NCBI GenBank assembly: GCA_004028745.1
Contig: RAZP01000014.1
Span: 1-55,482 of the forward strand
Direction of reading: 5' to 3'
DNA from: Prosthecochloris sp.
Lineage (GTDB): Bacteria; Bacteroidota; Chlorobiia; Chlorobiales; Chlorobiaceae
Length of the DNA stretch: 55,482 nt
The notes beneath the pieces were generated by a model. The model saw only the letters and a program-made list of their open reading frames with translations. It searched no databases and had not been told where the DNA came from. Shown piece after piece: positions 32,450-40,925 of the stretch (position 1 is the stretch's first letter; every line of letters begins with the position of its first letter). Made by a program: the position numbers and the translations under genes.

Positions 32450-33622
32450 ATGAGCTGGCAGAGTATTATCGGTCAAAACCTGCAAATCAGTATTCTGCAA
32501 AAAGCCGTTGCATCAGGACGGCTTGCTCATGCCTACCTTTTTACCGGCCCTGAAGGGACAGGAAAGGAGTCAGTGGCCTTTGAGCTCGCAAAGGTTCTCA
32601 ATTGCGAAAAACGAACGGCCGTTGATGAAACAGGTTCATGTGAAACCTGTCGAAGCTGTCGTGAGATTGACACCTTCATGCACCCGGATATAGAATATGT
32701 TTTCCCCATTGAATCGGCTCTCCTTGAAAAAAACGATCCGGCAAAAGCTGAAAACAAACGCATTACTGAAGCCAGGGAACGTTATGAATCTCTGATCGAG
32801 CAGAAACAGCAAAACCCTTATTTCGCACCTTCCATGGATCGTTCCATGGGAATCCTTACCGAACAGGTAACGGCTTTGCAGCAGAAAGCCTCGTTTATGC
32901 CTGCCGAAAACGGGAAAAAAGTCTTCATTATATCCCAGCCGGAAAAGCTTCACCCATCCGCTGCAAACAAATTGCTGAAACTGCTTGAAGAACCGCCTGA
33001 GCATGTGCTGTTCATTCTGGTATCCTCCCGGCCTGAAAGCATTTTGCCAACCATTCGCTCACGATGCCAAACGCTGAAATTTTCGAGAATAAAACCTGCA
33101 GACCTTGATAAATGGCTGAATACCGCCTACCCTGAGCTTCAGAACGATATGAAGCGGTTTATCACGAGTTTTTCGAGAGGAAACCTCCGTGTCGCGACAG
33201 ATATCCTCAACAGCTTTCTTGAAGGCAACCCGGAGAATTTTGAGGGTATTGCCATCCGGAACAGAGCGATTGATTATTTACGAAAAGTCCTCTCTCCGAA
33301 TAAACTCGATGAAGCAATTGCGGCAACGGAAGAACTTTCGAGAAATCTCGGGAAACAGGAAATCATTTCCCTCCTGGCCTCCCTTTTGCTTTTTTTCCAG
33401 GATATCAGCCATAGAAAAATCGACCCGGAATGGACATCATTCAATAACCCTGATTTGAACGAAGCCATCGACCGTTTTGTCCAAAATTTCACTGATCCCG
33501 ATTTTTACGCTCTTTCAACGGTCACCGAAGAAGCCATCCGTTCCATTCAGCGCAATGTCAATCCGCTCCTGACCCTTGCCGCTTATTCCATAAGGCTGAA
33601 AAATCTACTGGAACGATCCTGA
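32450..33622 (+). CDS. holB: DNA polymerase III delta-prime subunit
   Basis: Clamp-loader subunit, AAA+ type, 390 residues. It begins MSWQSIIGQNLQISILQKAV and has the P-loop position GPEGTGKESVAF (about 33-44), then a zinc-binding loop with CEKRTAV, CETCRSC, HPD (about 50-77), then QVTALQQKASF, the Walker B-like region KVFIISQPEKLHPSAANKLLKLLEEPPEHVLFILVSSRP, and SRCQTLKF (sensor/arginine). I chose ATG 32,450; the upstream frame lies in repeats. The 3' end overlaps the convergent cutA gene by 18 bases. Confidence 0.92.
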   Translation: MSWQSIIGQNLQISILQKAVASGRLAHAYLFTGPEGTGKESVAFELAKVLNCEKRTAVDETGSCETCRSCREIDTFMHPDIEYVFPIESALLEKNDPAKAENKRITEARERYESLIEQKQQNPYFAPSMDRSMGILTEQVTALQQKASFMPAENGKKVFIISQPEKLHPSAANKLLKLLEEPPEHVLFILVSSRPESILPTIRSRCQTLKFSRIKPADLDKWLNTAYPELQNDMKRFITSFSRGNLRVATDILNSFLEGNPENFEGIAIRNRAIDYLRKVLSPNKLDEAIAATEELSRNLGKQEIISLLASLLLFFQDISHRKIDPEWTSFNNPDLNEAIDRFVQNFTDPDFYALSTVTEEAIRSIQRNVNPLLTLAAYSIRLKNLLERS

Positions 33623-33943
33623 CTCTCCGGTTATATCGGCGAGCCATTTAAGGTATCCGGGCAGACCTCCGGTAATGGGAACTCTTATAATTTCAGGAAG
33701 ATCGTAAGGATGATGCTCCAGAATATATGCCTCGATTCTGTCGTAGTGCTTCTCAAGCGTTTTGATCCAGAGAACGGTTTCCTCTTCCCGGCAGAGCTTT
33801 TTTTCCCAGACATAACGGCTGCGGATATCCTGCATATGAATGCATGCGGCCAGACGTTCTTTCAACAATCCTTCCGCGAGTTTTTCTGCTACGCTCGCAT
33901 CCGGCGCGGTCGTTATGACAAGGCAGTATTGTGCTTCTTCCAT
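33605..33943 (-). CDS. cutA: CutA divalent-cation tolerance protein
   Basis: A 112-residue ferredoxin-like trimeric protein of the CutA1 family. The family core is complete: LAEGLLKERLAACIHMQDIRSRYVWEKKLCREEETVLWIKT, then EHHPYDLPEIIRVPITGGLPGYLKWL. Its role in copper tolerance is historical; the molecular function is still unclear. It overlaps the end of holB on the opposite strand. Confidence 0.93.
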   Translation of the reverse strand: MEEAQYCLVITTAPDASVAEKLAEGLLKERLAACIHMQDIRSRYVWEKKLCREEETVLWIKTLEKHYDRIEAYILEHHPYDLPEIIRVPITGGLPGYLKWLADITGESGSFQ

Positions 33944-33988
33944 CGGGATATTTCCTTCTGTTTTTATTTCGGGATTCGGCCAGGCATC

Positions 33989-34015
33989 GTAAAGGCGAAA
34001 AATTTTTCGCCCCTA
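33989..34015 (+). repeat. GCGAAA-type hairpin repeat, copy 2
   Basis: An imperfect hairpin GTAAAGGCGAAA, short loop, TTTCGCCCCTAC. It is paired, 20 bases on, with a GGGC-type hairpin at 34,036; the same pairing occurs at 39,552-39,641. Confidence 0.75.
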
Positions 34016-34035
34016 CCTCCCGCCTTACAACAAGC

Positions 34036-34061
34036 GGGCGCACACGCAGGTGCGCCCCTAC
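34036..34061 (+). repeat. GGGC-NNN-C hairpin repeat, copy 2
   Basis: GGGCGCAC, loop ACGCAG, GTGCGCCC, ending CCTAC. The variable stem triplet is GCA with TGC, an exact compensating change relative to the other copies. Confidence 0.8.
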
Positions 34062-34075
34062 GAGCACTCATATCT

Positions 34076-34124
34076 CAGCACTACTTTTCTCGATTACGAG
34101 TACGATTACCGCTTTGCTGAGTAC
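34076..34124 (-). repeat. AATCGTACTCGTAATCG dispersed repeat, copy 1
   Basis: On the minus strand CGTACTCAGCAAAGCGGTAA, then TCGTACTCGTAATCGAGAAA, then AGTAGTG. Close copies lie at 45,735-45,784 and 48,793-48,840. It is followed by a TTGAGTTGTTGA-type element at 34,145-34,165. Confidence 0.75.
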
Positions 34125-34168
34125 GGGCACGATCCAAATCAAAATCTCAACAACTCAACAGTTTTCAC

Positions 34169-35260
34169 TTACAACTCAATCAGTTCCTTGGTAAAGTGTT
34201 GGAAAGGAACCACTCCACCCTCCTCCATAACCACCGTATCCTCTATGCGAACACCGTATTTACCCGGCAGATAAATTCCCGGTTCGATGGTAAACACCGA
34301 ATGCACAGACAAAACATCGTCGGATTTTTTCCCGAGCCGGGGCTTTTCATGCACCTCCACACCAACACCGTGGCCAAGACCATGCCCGAAATACTCGCCG
34401 TAGCCGTGTTTTTCGATGTAGCCGCGCACCAGGGCATCAAGTTCCCTGCCGGACATGTCCGGCAGAGCTGAATCAATGCCCAGTTGCTGCGCTTCTCTCG
34501 TAATATCATGGATCTTCCGGGCTTCATCAGGAGCCTTTCCGAGAGAAACAGTCCTCGTCTGGTCGGAAGCATAGCCTTTGTAAATACATCCCATATCGAT
34601 GACAATCAGAGCTCCCGGCTTGAACCTGTCCGTTCCAGGCCTCGCGTGAGGAAGGGCTGAACGGGGACCTGATGCAACAACAGGATCAAAAGAGTCCTTT
34701 TCCGCCCCGAGACGTTTGTGCCGGTAGGAAATCTCCGCTGCAATATCGGCTTCCGTTACATCAGGAGAAATCAGTGGCAATATCTGTTCAAGAACCTGCT
34801 CGCTGATCGCAGCCGCTTGTTTCATACAGTCGATCTCTTTGCCATTTTTTATCGCTCTGAACTCGTAAAAAAAACCATGCACCGGCACAATCTCCACTCC
34901 TTCCAGCTTCTCACCGAGCTGCCTTGCTTCATGAACCGTTACCTGCTCTTCCTGGATGGCTATACGTTTTCCCTGCAAATACCCACCTTCGATGAAAGAG
35001 TCTGTATAGCCGTTTTGTATAATTATGGATTCTATCCCGTCGACCTCCTGCTTTACCTGTTCAGCGTATCGAAAGTCCGTAAACAGAAGATTGCGGTGCG
35101 GGCTGAGCAGCATTCGTGCACTGGAACCGCTGAACCCGGTCAGCCACCTGATAACATGCAGGTCTGAAACAATAAACGTATCGACACCTATTTGGGACAT
35201 TTTTTTCAACAGCGGCTCAATTCTTTCCCCCGTGTTCTCCAACTGATTTAAACGTTTCAT
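34169..35260 (-). CDS. M24-family Xaa-Pro aminopeptidase
   Basis: A cytoplasmic metallopeptidase that removes N-terminal residues before proline. The 363-residue protein has a creatinase N-domain (about 1-130) with DTFIVSDLHVIRWLTGFSGSSA, then the pita-bread catalytic domain with all five metal ligands: IDMGCIYKGYASDQTRT (two Asp), FGHGLGHGVG (His), TIEPGIYLPG (Glu) and VRIEDTVV (Glu). Whether it is a true aminopeptidase P or a prolidase cannot be decided from sequence. Confidence 0.92.
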   Translation of the reverse strand: MKRLNQLENTGERIEPLLKKMSQIGVDTFIVSDLHVIRWLTGFSGSSARMLLSPHRNLLFTDFRYAEQVKQEVDGIESIIIQNGYTDSFIEGGYLQGKRIAIQEEQVTVHEARQLGEKLEGVEIVPVHGFFYEFRAIKNGKEIDCMKQAAAISEQVLEQILPLISPDVTEADIAAEISYRHKRLGAEKDSFDPVVASGPRSALPHARPGTDRFKPGALIVIDMGCIYKGYASDQTRTVSLGKAPDEARKIHDITREAQQLGIDSALPDMSGRELDALVRGYIEKHGYGEYFGHGLGHGVGVEVHEKPRLGKKSDDVLSVHSVFTIEPGIYLPGKYGVRIEDTVVMEEGGVVPFQHFTKELIEL

Positions 35261-35453
35261 ACCGTACTGTTATGTGTCTTCAAAAAACCGATCTCCATTC
35301 TTATCATGACTCACTATGGGCACCTCTATGTACTAACCCCAACTTCCTTGAGGCACGTTTTTGAAAATGCCCTTAGTTTGTATGCATTGCCATTCTTATT
35401 TTAATTTATAGTTTTAGAAGGTTTTCCCATTCCTGTTTATCAATGCTTTTTAT

Positions 35454-36509
35454 ATGCAATACAAGGAGTTACTTCACAAGCTACTGAAAGACCATGATCT
35501 TTCACGCAAAGAGATGGAAGATTGCATGTCCGGAATTATGCAAGGCGAGTTTCCTGATAGCGTTATCGCAGCTATCCTCACCTTACTCCAGAAAAAAGGG
35601 GTAACGGTCGAGGAAGTCACGGGAGCATATTATTCACTTATTTCCAGGGCACTTCCCGTTCATATTGATAAAAACGCCGTCGATACTTGTGGCACTGGCG
35701 GGGACCAAGCTGGAACCTTCAACCTCTCTACTGCTGCTGCCATCATCGCTAACGGCGCAGGGGTACACATTGCAAAACACGGTAACAGGTCGGTTACGAG
35801 CCATTGCGGGAGCGCCGATGTGCTTGAGACTCTCGGCTACCGCGTAGATTTACCCCCTGAAGCAACAGAACAGCTTTTCCGGGAAACCGGATTCGCCTTT
35901 CTTTTTGCCCCTCTTTATCACCCTTCCATGAAAGCTGTAGCAACTATACGCAAGGAACTGGGCATAAAAACCATTTTCAACATGCTCGGCCCGCTGGTTA
36001 ATCCCGCCAGAGTAAACCGGCAGGTTGTCGGCGTCTTCGATATGCATGTCATGGACATCTATGTGCACACATTGAAAGAGACGGGATGCCATCATGCACT
36101 GGTTGTTCATGGAGAAACCGAAACAGGGTACGGCCTTGACGAACCGAGTGTATGCGGCCTGACCCGCATCGCTGAACTTCAAAACGGAGAAATAACACAT
36201 CACGAAGTCATGCCTGAAACGTTCGGTCTTTCAAAATGGAAAATTGCCGATCTGAAAGGCGGCGATACCAGACGTAACGCAGACATAATCTTGGGAATCC
36301 TCGACGGAAGCGCCACCAAGGCCCAAACAGAAGCAGCGTTATATAGTGCTGCAATGGCATGTTACGTATCCGGTATCGCAACCTGCATTGACGATGGCCT
36401 GAGCAAAACCAAAGGTTGTCTGGAAAGTGGAAAAGCCGCTGCACAATTCTCACGTATTCTGTCTCTGAATGGTGAAATTGCTGACAAATACCGGACATCG
36501 GTCAACTAA
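35454..36509 (+). CDS. trpD: Anthranilate phosphoribosyltransferase
   Basis: Second step of tryptophan synthesis, joining anthranilate and PRPP. The 351-residue protein has DTCGTGGDQAGTFNLSTAAA (about 77-96, PRPP pyrophosphate binding), AKHGNRSVTSHCGSADVLE (about 106-124), the anthranilate-site segment FLFAPLYHPSMKAV, RKELGIKTIFNMLGPLVNPA, and a C-terminal GG..NA.I..ILDG motif. It stands 62 bases upstream of bchG; no other trp gene is adjacent. Confidence 0.95.
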   Translation: MQYKELLHKLLKDHDLSRKEMEDCMSGIMQGEFPDSVIAAILTLLQKKGVTVEEVTGAYYSLISRALPVHIDKNAVDTCGTGGDQAGTFNLSTAAAIIANGAGVHIAKHGNRSVTSHCGSADVLETLGYRVDLPPEATEQLFRETGFAFLFAPLYHPSMKAVATIRKELGIKTIFNMLGPLVNPARVNRQVVGVFDMHVMDIYVHTLKETGCHHALVVHGETETGYGLDEPSVCGLTRIAELQNGEITHHEVMPETFGLSKWKIADLKGGDTRRNADIILGILDGSATKAQTEAALYSAAMACYVSGIATCIDDGLSKTKGCLESGKAAAQFSRILSLNGEIADKYRTSVN

Positions 36510-36571
36510 ATGCTTACATTTCTGCAGAAAAACTCGTATAATTGTTGCTTTGTTTCATGAACCGGTAAACC

Positions 36572-37564
36572 ATGAACGGACGTAACGTGGCCGATACTGA
36601 GCTGAAACAGAGCTTGCAATCCCAGCTGCTCTCGTCTGGAGTAGGTACTTCAAGGGAAAAAGTAATACAGCGGGCTCTTGAAAACGTCAATAAACCGGGG
36701 TTCAAGCTGGAACCGGCAGCAATACTGCCGCTGATGAAACCGGTCACATGGTTTCCTCCCATGTGGGCTTTTGCCTGTGGTGTTGTCTCGACCGGTGAAG
36801 ATATCTCGTCTAACTGGTCGATCCTGCTGCGGGGTATCATCCTTGCAGGCCCTCTGATGTGCGCCATGTCGCAGACAATGAACGACTATTTCGACCGTGA
36901 AGTAGACGCAATCAATGAACCTGACCGTCCGATACCATCCGGGAAAATTTCAAAACAGGCAAGCTGGGTCATTACCTTCAGCCTTATCATAATAGGGTTC
37001 CTGGTTGCATGGTCGATCCATCCTTATGTCATGGCAATTGCCTTTGTCGGTGTTCTGATGTCCCATGCATACTCAGGACCGCCCATACGTGCCAAGAGAA
37101 ACGGCTGGTTTGGGAACCTCATCGTAGGGCTTGCCTACGAAGGCGTGGCGTGGCTCACGGGAAGCTTTGCCATCACGCAGGGCGTTCCGTCATTCGAGTC
37201 GATCGCTCTGGCCATTATTTTTTCCCTTGGCGCCCATGGCATCATGACACTAAACGATTTCAAATCCGTCGTGGGTGATAACATCAGAAAAGTTGCCTCA
37301 ATCCCTGTACAGCTCGGGGAGAAAAAAGCAGCCATATTAGCATCCGTGATTATGGATATCGCACAATTGGCGGCCATAGGAATCCTGCTTGCAAAATCGG
37401 CATATGTTACTTTTGGCATAGCCACTCTGCTGCTGGCTTTCCAGATTCCCATGCAAAAAATATTGATCGATAATCCTAAAGAAAAAGCAGTCTGGTACAA
37501 CGCTTTCGGCACCCTGCTTTATGTCCTTTCAATGATGGTTTGTGCCGTAGGTATCAGGCCGTAA
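36572..37564 (+). CDS. bchG: Bacteriochlorophyll a synthase (polyprenyltransferase)
   Basis: Attaches the isoprenoid tail to bacteriochlorophyllide a in the membrane; UbiA superfamily. The 330-residue protein has a hydrophilic N-terminus (about 1-50), then about eight membrane helices. The prenyl-diphosphate/Mg motif is NDYFDREVDAINEPDRPIPSG (about 104-124), and the second Asp-rich loop is THGIMTLNDFKSVVGDN-like (LGAHGIMTLNDFKS). Green sulfur bacteria carry three such synthases (BchG, ChlG, BchK). I assign BchG from overall resemblance and genomic position next to trpD, so the substrate (Bchl a, not Chl a or Bchl c) is less certain than the enzyme class. This is the strongest single marker of the host. 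Confidence 0.85.
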   Translation: MNGRNVADTELKQSLQSQLLSSGVGTSREKVIQRALENVNKPGFKLEPAAILPLMKPVTWFPPMWAFACGVVSTGEDISSNWSILLRGIILAGPLMCAMSQTMNDYFDREVDAINEPDRPIPSGKISKQASWVITFSLIIIGFLVAWSIHPYVMAIAFVGVLMSHAYSGPPIRAKRNGWFGNLIVGLAYEGVAWLTGSFAITQGVPSFESIALAIIFSLGAHGIMTLNDFKSVVGDNIRKVASIPVQLGEKKAAILASVIMDIAQLAAIGILLAKSAYVTFGIATLLLAFQIPMQKILIDNPKEKAVWYNAFGTLLYVLSMMVCAVGIRP

Positions 37565-37651
37565 TTTCTCCCCTTGCTTTTTTACTTTGAAAAAGAATTG
37601 GTATATTCGCAATCATTTTTATAACGTAAATCGAGAGAATAAGAAGCTATC

Positions 37652-37870
37652 ATGTCAAAAGTCTGCATACTGACTGGAAAACGGCCCAAGTACGGAAACA
37701 GTGTATCACACGCGAACAACCATCGCCGTAAACGTTTTGAACCGAACCTCCATACAAAGAGAATCTGGGTCGAAGAAGAAAAACGCTGGGTAAAAGTACG
37801 TCTTTCTGCAAAAGCCATGAAAATCATGTCGAAAACCGGAACCGCCGAACTTGCAAAACTGCTCAAGTAG
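37652..37870 (+). CDS. rpmB: 50S ribosomal protein L28
   Basis: A 72-residue ribosomal protein starting MSKVCILTGKRPKYGNSVSHANNHRRKRFEPNLH. It contains WVKVRLSAKAMKIMSKTG, as in bacterial L28. The zinc-binding four-Cys set is not present (one Cys), so it is the zinc-independent form. A strong terminator follows. Confidence 0.97.
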   Translation: MSKVCILTGKRPKYGNSVSHANNHRRKRFEPNLHTKRIWVEEEKRWVKVRLSAKAMKIMSKTGTAELAKLLK

Positions 37871-37901
37871 CTTCTGGCGGACGTTTTTTATTTTCTTTAG
37901 A

Positions 37902-37932
37902 GCTCAACCATGTAATTGGTTGAGCTTTTTTG
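37902..37932 (+). terminator. Rho-independent terminator of rpmB
   Basis: GCTCAACCA (37,902-37,910) and TGGTTGAGC (37,917-37,925) form a perfect 9-bp stem with a 6-base loop, followed directly by TTTTTT. It ends about 20 bases before the rnhA start. Confidence 0.95.
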
Positions 37933-37949
37933 TCTTACGGGAAAAAAGA

Positions 37950-38390
37950 ATGCCTAAAAAAGTAACCATATACACCGACGGCGCATGCAGCGGTAATCCG
38001 GGAAAAGGCGGATGGGGCGCATTGCTCATGTTCGGCAGCGCCCAACGGGAGATATCGGGCTTCTCCCCTTCCACGACAAACAACAGAATGGAGCTTATGG
38101 CGGCTATCAAGGCTCTTGAAGCTCTCAAGGAACCCTGTGATGTCGACCTTTACAGTGATTCGAGCTACCTTGTAAACGCAATCAACCAGCAGTGGCTAAA
38201 AAAATGGACGATAAACAACTGGAGAACATCAGCCAAAAAACCGGTTGAAAACATCGATCTATGGAAAAAAATCCTTGAGTTGATTAGATTGCACAATGTC
38301 GTCTTTCATAAGGTTAAAGGTCACAGCGACAATGAGTACAACAACCGCTGTGATTACCTTGCCCGGCAAGCGATTCAGAACAACAGTTAA
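37950..38390 (+). CDS. rnhA: Ribonuclease HI
   Basis: Degrades RNA in RNA-DNA hybrids. The 146-residue protein has catalytic Asp10, Glu48, Asp70 and Asp135 in YTDGACSGNPGKGGWG, NNRMELMAAIKAL, YSDSSYLVNAI and NNRCDYLAR, with the basic protrusion QQWLKKWTINNWRTSAKKPV. I chose ATG 37,950, which lies after the rpmB terminator; the longer open frame would read through it. The next gene starts eight bases after the stop. Confidence 0.96.
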   Translation: MPKKVTIYTDGACSGNPGKGGWGALLMFGSAQREISGFSPSTTNNRMELMAAIKALEALKEPCDVDLYSDSSYLVNAINQQWLKKWTINNWRTSAKKPVENIDLWKKILELIRLHNVVFHKVKGHSDNEYNNRCDYLARQAIQNNS

Positions 38391-38397
38391 AGCCTGA

Positions 38398-39444
38398 ATG
38401 GAAACCCGACAAGAAGAAACCGGTCAGCAAACCGGAGGCAAAAAAGCGAAAAAGAAGCCGAGCCTTCTTTTAATTGCAGTCATTTTAGGCACCATCGGCC
38501 TTGTCGCCCAGTTCATATGGGTCAACTGGCCGAAACCGGTGGCTGCTCCGGAACCGCTGAACTCTGAACTTGCGTCCGCAATCGACCGTCTGCCTGGAAC
38601 CTCTGATGCGTTGATCTACGCGGGGTTGAAAGATATCAGAGAAAGCATCTTCTGGCAGGAAGTAATTCCCGATTCCCTGAAAGAGATGAACTGGCTGCTG
38701 TTAGATAAAACTCTGAAGGAAATAGTTAGTGAAACCGGTTTTGCTCCTGCTCGCGATCTGGACACCCTTCTTGTTGCCCTTCAGCATCAAAACACAAAAA
38801 GACAAAAATACCTCGGTATCCTCTGGGGCTCGTTTTCAGATAAGCTGACCACGGATTACCTCCGGCAAAAAAGCATAGCAACCGAAGAGTTCGGTAACGA
38901 AGCGTGTTACGCACTCTCCGATACGCTTTGGGTCTGCCGTCCGGGCGAGCGTCAGTTTCTTCTTGCCAACAGTCCGCAACTGCTGAAAGGCTTTCTTGAA
39001 CCCGAGAAAAATTTTCTTGTACGCGACTCTACAACCGCCTCGCTTATCGACAAGGCAATTTACAAGTCGCACTTGTGGCTTACCCTTTCCTCAACAAAAT
39101 GGACGCTCGGTGGCTTACAGAGCCTGACATCCGGCAACAAGGACGTAAAAACTTTTGGAAACCTGAACCGTATCAGACAGCTTGCGCTGTCACTTAAATT
39201 CGATGACGGGATCGAAGGTCATACAGAATGGATCTATCAGAACAGAACGTCTGCCTACTTTGCCTCGACCTTCCTCTGGACGGCAATCAAACTTTCAAGC
39301 AGCTCGGGAACACGGACAACCGAACCGGCAAAAGCGTTTCTGAAAGAAATTGACGTGATGCAGAATCTTGAATCGGTCATCGTAAAAACCGATCTGCCCC
39401 TGAGCTTCTTCAAGCACGAAATGCAAAGCCAGGAAAATCAGTAG
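38398..39444 (+). CDS. Membrane-anchored protein of unknown function
   Basis: A 348-residue protein. A basic, Gln-rich N-terminus (about 1-22) precedes one membrane helix (about 23-42, LLLIAVILGTIGLVAQFIWV), followed by a large exported domain. That domain has the feel of DUF3352-like proteins (LNSELASAIDRLPGTSDALIYAGLKDIRES; LKFDDGIEGHTEWIYQNRTSAYFAS), but I cannot confirm this. No catalytic motif is evident. It is eight bases downstream of rnhA, so probably co-transcribed. Confidence 0.7.
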   Translation: METRQEETGQQTGGKKAKKKPSLLLIAVILGTIGLVAQFIWVNWPKPVAAPEPLNSELASAIDRLPGTSDALIYAGLKDIRESIFWQEVIPDSLKEMNWLLLDKTLKEIVSETGFAPARDLDTLLVALQHQNTKRQKYLGILWGSFSDKLTTDYLRQKSIATEEFGNEACYALSDTLWVCRPGERQFLLANSPQLLKGFLEPEKNFLVRDSTTASLIDKAIYKSHLWLTLSSTKWTLGGLQSLTSGNKDVKTFGNLNRIRQLALSLKFDDGIEGHTEWIYQNRTSAYFASTFLWTAIKLSSSSGTRTTEPAKAFLKEIDVMQNLESVIVKTDLPLSFFKHEMQSQENQ

Positions 39445-39551
39445 GTAGCCTCCAGTTGGCAGTAAACAACCTCCCATCTTCGGCTTGTCGTACTCGTAAT
39501 TGAAAAATCGTCATACAGCTCGACAAATCGGGATTGTTGATCTGTTGAATT

Positions 39552-39579
39552 GTAGGGGCGAAAAATCTTTCGCCCCTGC
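39552..39579 (+). repeat. GCGAAA-type hairpin repeat, copy 3
   Basis: GTAGGGGCGAAA, short loop, TTTCGCCCCTGC: a 9-bp stem GGGGCGAAA with TTTCGCCCC. It is followed by the paired GGGC-type hairpin at 39,618. Confidence 0.8.
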
Positions 39580-39615
39580 ACTTACAGTTTCCTTTTTTGG
39601 TTACTTCCGGCTACA

Positions 39616-39641
39616 CGGGCAAACACGCAGGTTTGCCCCTA
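39616..39641 (+). repeat. GGGC-NNN-C hairpin repeat, copy 3
   Basis: GGGCAAAC, loop ACGCAG, GTTTGCCC, ending CCTAC. The variable stem triplet is AAA with TTT. Confidence 0.8.
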
Positions 39642-39655
39642 CAATGCCCGTCACT

Positions 39656-40687
39656 TTACTCTTCCTTTATTCCCCCGTTTTTGCCCTTTGACTTTCCCCT
39701 GAAGAACAGATACTTCCCTTTCCAGACCACCTCAAGCCCGGCTGCGAGCTGTATTTTACGCCCCGGTTGTGTCTGAAGAAGGTCAACAAGCTGCTGCAAT
39801 ACTTTCGAAGAGGGCTCACAGCCGCAATCCTGCAGAGCCCTCTTCAGGAGTTCTTTTTGCTCGAAAATCGTTAACCCCAGGAGTGAACGCACACAAAGCC
39901 TGTTGTTTTTCAAGGCCAGACCTTCGTTATCACGCGTTAACTGTTCAAAACGCAATTCCAGAAATTCTTCCAGCTCAGCAGCATGTTCCGAAAGCCTTTG
40001 GAGTGAAGGTAAAAGCTTGTTTTTGAAACGCTCTTCTATGAGTGGGATAACTTTGTGGCGTATAAAATTACGATCGGGTTCAACCCCCATATTGCTGGCG
40101 TCAACACGGTAGTTGATTCCTTTTTCCTCGATGTAGCGAAGAATATCCTGTTTGCGCATCAACAGCAAAGGACGGATAACATGACCATGAAACGCACGGA
40201 TTCCCCGTAAACCGGGGATTGAAGCTCCTCTGAAAAGATTGAAAAGTATGGTTTCCGCATTATCACTGACATGGTGCCCTGTAGCGATCTTGTCGAAACC
40301 GTGATGCTCGATGAGCTCATGAAAATAGCCGTAGCGCTCTATTCGCGCTGTTTCCTCGATTGACCGCTTCCATTCACCGGCATCTTTTTGTGTATCAAAC
40401 CGCTGAACATAACATTCCAACCCAAGCCTTTTCGCTTCATCTTTAACAAGGGACTCATCAAGCAGGCTTTCTTCTCCTCTTAACTGAAAATTGCAATGTG
40501 TTACGCTGACCCTGAAATGCAGTGCAGGCCTGACCGCACAGAGCAAGTACAGCAGTGCCATTGAGTCAGGCCCCCCTGAAACAGCAGCCAGAACATGCTC
40601 TCCGGGCATAACAAGCCTGCGAATCGTAAGCTGTTCAAGAAATTTTCGCTCGATGCTGTTGAGTTCCCGGGGCATTGTGAGCCGCAT
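39656..40687 (-). CDS. tilS: tRNA(Ile)-lysidine synthase
   Basis: Modifies C34 of the CAU-anticodon isoleucine tRNA to lysidine. The 343-residue protein has the ATP-pyrophosphatase loop SGGPDS (37-42), then HCNFQLRGEES, TGHHVSDNAETILFNLFRG (about 136-154) and RPLLLMRKQDILRYIEE, and a short C-terminal domain. It is shorter than E. coli TilS because the second C-terminal domain is reduced. The ATG at 40,687 or the ATG four codons later may start it. Confidence 0.93.
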   Translation of the reverse strand: MRLTMPRELNSIERKFLEQLTIRRLVMPGEHVLAAVSGGPDSMALLYLLCAVRPALHFRVSVTHCNFQLRGEESLLDESLVKDEAKRLGLECYVQRFDTQKDAGEWKRSIEETARIERYGYFHELIEHHGFDKIATGHHVSDNAETILFNLFRGASIPGLRGIRAFHGHVIRPLLLMRKQDILRYIEEKGINYRVDASNMGVEPDRNFIRHKVIPLIEERFKNKLLPSLQRLSEHAAELEEFLELRFEQLTRDNEGLALKNNRLCVRSLLGLTIFEQKELLKRALQDCGCEPSSKVLQQLVDLLQTQPGRKIQLAAGLEVVWKGKYLFFRGKSKGKNGGIKEE

Positions 40688-40801
40688 TTGAAATTGATGG
40701 TTCGTCAGTTTAATGTATCTTATCAGGCGATATATCTAAAACGCGGCTGACGGGTGACCTGCTTCCACGATGTATCAATATTGCTTTTTGACTCCGAAAC
40801 C

Positions 40802-40850
40802 CGATACCGATCTCCGGGTTCTTCTCTTCAGGTATAGGGCATCGGTATCG
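40802..40850. repeat. Inverted repeat in the tilS-psd divergent region
   Basis: CGATACCGAT (40,802-40,811) and ATCGGTATCG (40,841-40,850) are perfect complements with a 29-base spacer. It may be a leader structure or repeat remnant. A TTCAACAGTTCAACAAATCA-type dispersed repeat follows at 40,890-40,917, just before psd. Confidence 0.5.
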
Positions 40851-40925
40851 AAAAACAGGGAACTCTCCTGATATGCTGGGATACTCATACAATTCAACAG
40901 TTCAACAAATCAACAACTTTCAACC

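Noticed and set aside
37851..37949. 33-codon extension at the start of rnhA
   Set aside because: It overlaps the rpmB end and the rpmB terminator; RNase HI begins at MPKKVTIYTDG.
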